Source: a virus | DNA length: 37,822 nt | Direction: 5' to 3' (one strand) | Virus record (IMG/VR): IMGVR_UViG_3300034111_000310 | Span: 1 to 37,822 of that record | Shown here: in pieces, positions 37,092 through 37,822 of the stretch | Layout of the letters: the number at the start of each line of letters is the position of its first letter | How positions within the stretch are numbered: the stretch's first letter is position 1 | The notes under the pieces: generated by a model | Database searches by the model: none | What the model saw: the letters and a program-made list of their open reading frames with translations, nothing else | Told to the model about the DNA's origin: nothing | Program-made: the position numbers and the translations under genes

Positions 37092-37822
37092 TCACCGTGC
37101 CTCGGTGATCTCGAAATCAACCTTGCCGCCCGTGACATGATAGAGCCGGAGCCACGCAGCGCCGACTGGTTTCGGCGGTCCGCCTCGCTCGATGTGCCAG
37201 CCGCCGTAGCCGTCGCCGTGCTCCTCCTTGTATCCGGCGGTGCGGACGTGCACCTGCCTCGTGTGCTCGACCACGTGCGAAAAGTTTAAACGTATTCGCG
37301 AAATAGATACCTGCCACGCGTCGTGCGTGTGACCGGTGTGCACGATGTCCGCGTCCGCGAGGTACACCGCCATGCGGTTTGTCTGGATCACGCCGCGCGT
37401 AACTGGTCCGCCGCCGCCGTACCCGTGGTGGTAGTGATACGTCAGCATGTCGTTGCGGGTCTGCTCCAGCTTCACGTTGAACCTGATGAAGCCGGAGAAC
37501 CCACCGTGGCGAATGTTCGCCGCGCCCTTCGCGCGCAATCGCTCGACGAGCCGCTCGGTCAGATCGGTCTCATGATTCTTGAGCATTGCGGTCTCGTGAT
37601 TGCCCCACCCTCGCATGGTCAGGATCGAGGCGTAGGGTTCGAGCCAATCCGCAGCGGTGCTCACGAGCTTGTCGAGGTAGTCGCCCTTTTGGTGGTCCGG
37701 CCTGATATCGTTCTTGTTAGATCTCTTGTCGTACTTGCCTTGCATCGCGCAAAAGAAGTCGCCGATGTCGATCACCGGCGCGTTGCGCTTGAGCGCGAGA
37801 TCGAGATGCCGCTTGAGCATCG
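37092..37822 (-). CDS. Metallophosphoesterase, C-terminal part
   Basis: This is the main part of the 291-residue phosphoesterase whose N-terminus lies at 272-1 (37696-37822 repeats 1-127). Numbered from the true start, it shows GNHE at 122-125, the His-rich YHYHHG around 177-182, and GHTH at 212-215. Together with D38-x-H40 and G69-D70 these complete the calcineurin-like metallophosphoesterase motif set. The inner ATG at 37820 (MLKRHLD) is not the real start, because D38/H40 lie upstream of it. It ends 145 nt before the DUF932 start, a gap holding a palindrome and promoter-like elements. The substrate is unknown; nuclease, phosphatase or 2',3'-cyclic phosphodiesterase activity are all possible in the family. 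Confidence 0.88.
   Translation of the reverse strand, partial: MLKRHLDLALKRNAPVIDIGDFFCAMQGKYDKRSNKNDIRPDHQKGDYLDKLVSTAADWLEPYASILTMRGWGNHETAMLKNHETDLTERLVERLRAKGAANIRHGGFSGFIRFNVKLEQTRNDMLTYHYHHGYGGGGPVTRGVIQTNRMAVYLADADIVHTGHTHDAWQVSISRIRLNFSHVVEHTRQVHVRTAGYKEEHGDGYGGWHIERGGPPKPVGAAWLRLYHVTGGKVDFEITEAR
37696..37822. repeat. Terminal direct repeat, right copy
   Basis: Exact copy of 1-127 at the other end of the window, marking the overlap at which the genome closes. Confidence 0.95.

Noticed and set aside
1-37822. Integrase, repressor, tRNA or CRISPR array
   Set aside because: I looked for tyrosine or serine recombinase motifs, CI/Cro-like genes, cloverleaf-type sequences and regularly spaced repeats and saw none.

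Overview
This window is one complete, circular (or circularly assembled) genome of a lambda-like tailed phage with a siphovirus-type virion. The first 127 bases recur exactly as the last 127 (1-127 = 37696-37822), so the unique length is 37,695 bp. One gene, a metallophosphoesterase, is cut by the arbitrary linearisation. Every gene I can support lies on the minus strand, so transcription runs from high to low coordinates. I saw no integrase, CI-like repressor, excisionase, tRNA or CRISPR array, so a lytic lifestyle is more likely than a temperate one, although the small unknown genes leave this open.

Layout in transcription order. (1) Early and recombination region, about 37.1-30.8 kb: a DUF932 protein behind a possible promoter and palindrome, an exported i-type-lysozyme-like protein, an ExoX-C-like protein with an SSB-like acidic tip, a RecT-like annealing protein, a long coiled-coil protein, a RecE-like PD-(D/E)XK exonuclease, small membrane and HTH proteins, and a RusA-type resolvase. 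(2) Replication, 30.7-28.1 kb: a strong RNA hairpin with a U-tract, a replisome-organiser-like protein, a DnaC-like helicase loader, and small genes including an HTH protein. (3) A G-rich intergenic region, then packaging, 27.9-22.6 kb: ParB-DNA methyltransferase fusion, small terminase, glycosyltransferase, SAM methyltransferase, large terminase (gpA type), gpW-like protein. (4) Portal, a very long repetitive fibre, a beta-helix-like protein, a 3-TM holin, a spanin-like protein, protease-scaffold fusion, capsid cement and major capsid protein, which ends at a good intrinsic terminator (22.6-11.3 kb). (5) Two further glycosyltransferases, then head completion and tail genes in lambda order: connector, Z-like, U-like, tube, G/GT chaperone with a clear -1 frameshift site, tape measure, tip proteins, a gpK-like protein, gpJ-like protein and small distal genes (11.3-0 kb).

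Host. The DNA is GC-rich by eye, yet the gene starts I inspected lack Shine-Dalgarno sequences. Where there is room before a start, the leader is an A/C-rich unstructured run such as AACACACAAACACA. Elsewhere genes are coupled by ATGA or GTGA overlaps. This points to a GC-rich host that often initiates without SD pairing. Verrucomicrobiota (Opitutae-like) is my best guess, but only a guess.

Most unusual points: the SD-free A/C leaders, some of which overlap coding ends; four glycan-type enzymes inserted in pairs inside the packaging and head modules, suggesting virion or surface glycosylation; a cysteine-free i-type (destabilase-like) lysozyme with a signal peptide; a structured RNA before the replication gene; a G9 tract just upstream of the catalytic motif of the DNA methyltransferase; and very small genes filling gaps through double overlaps.
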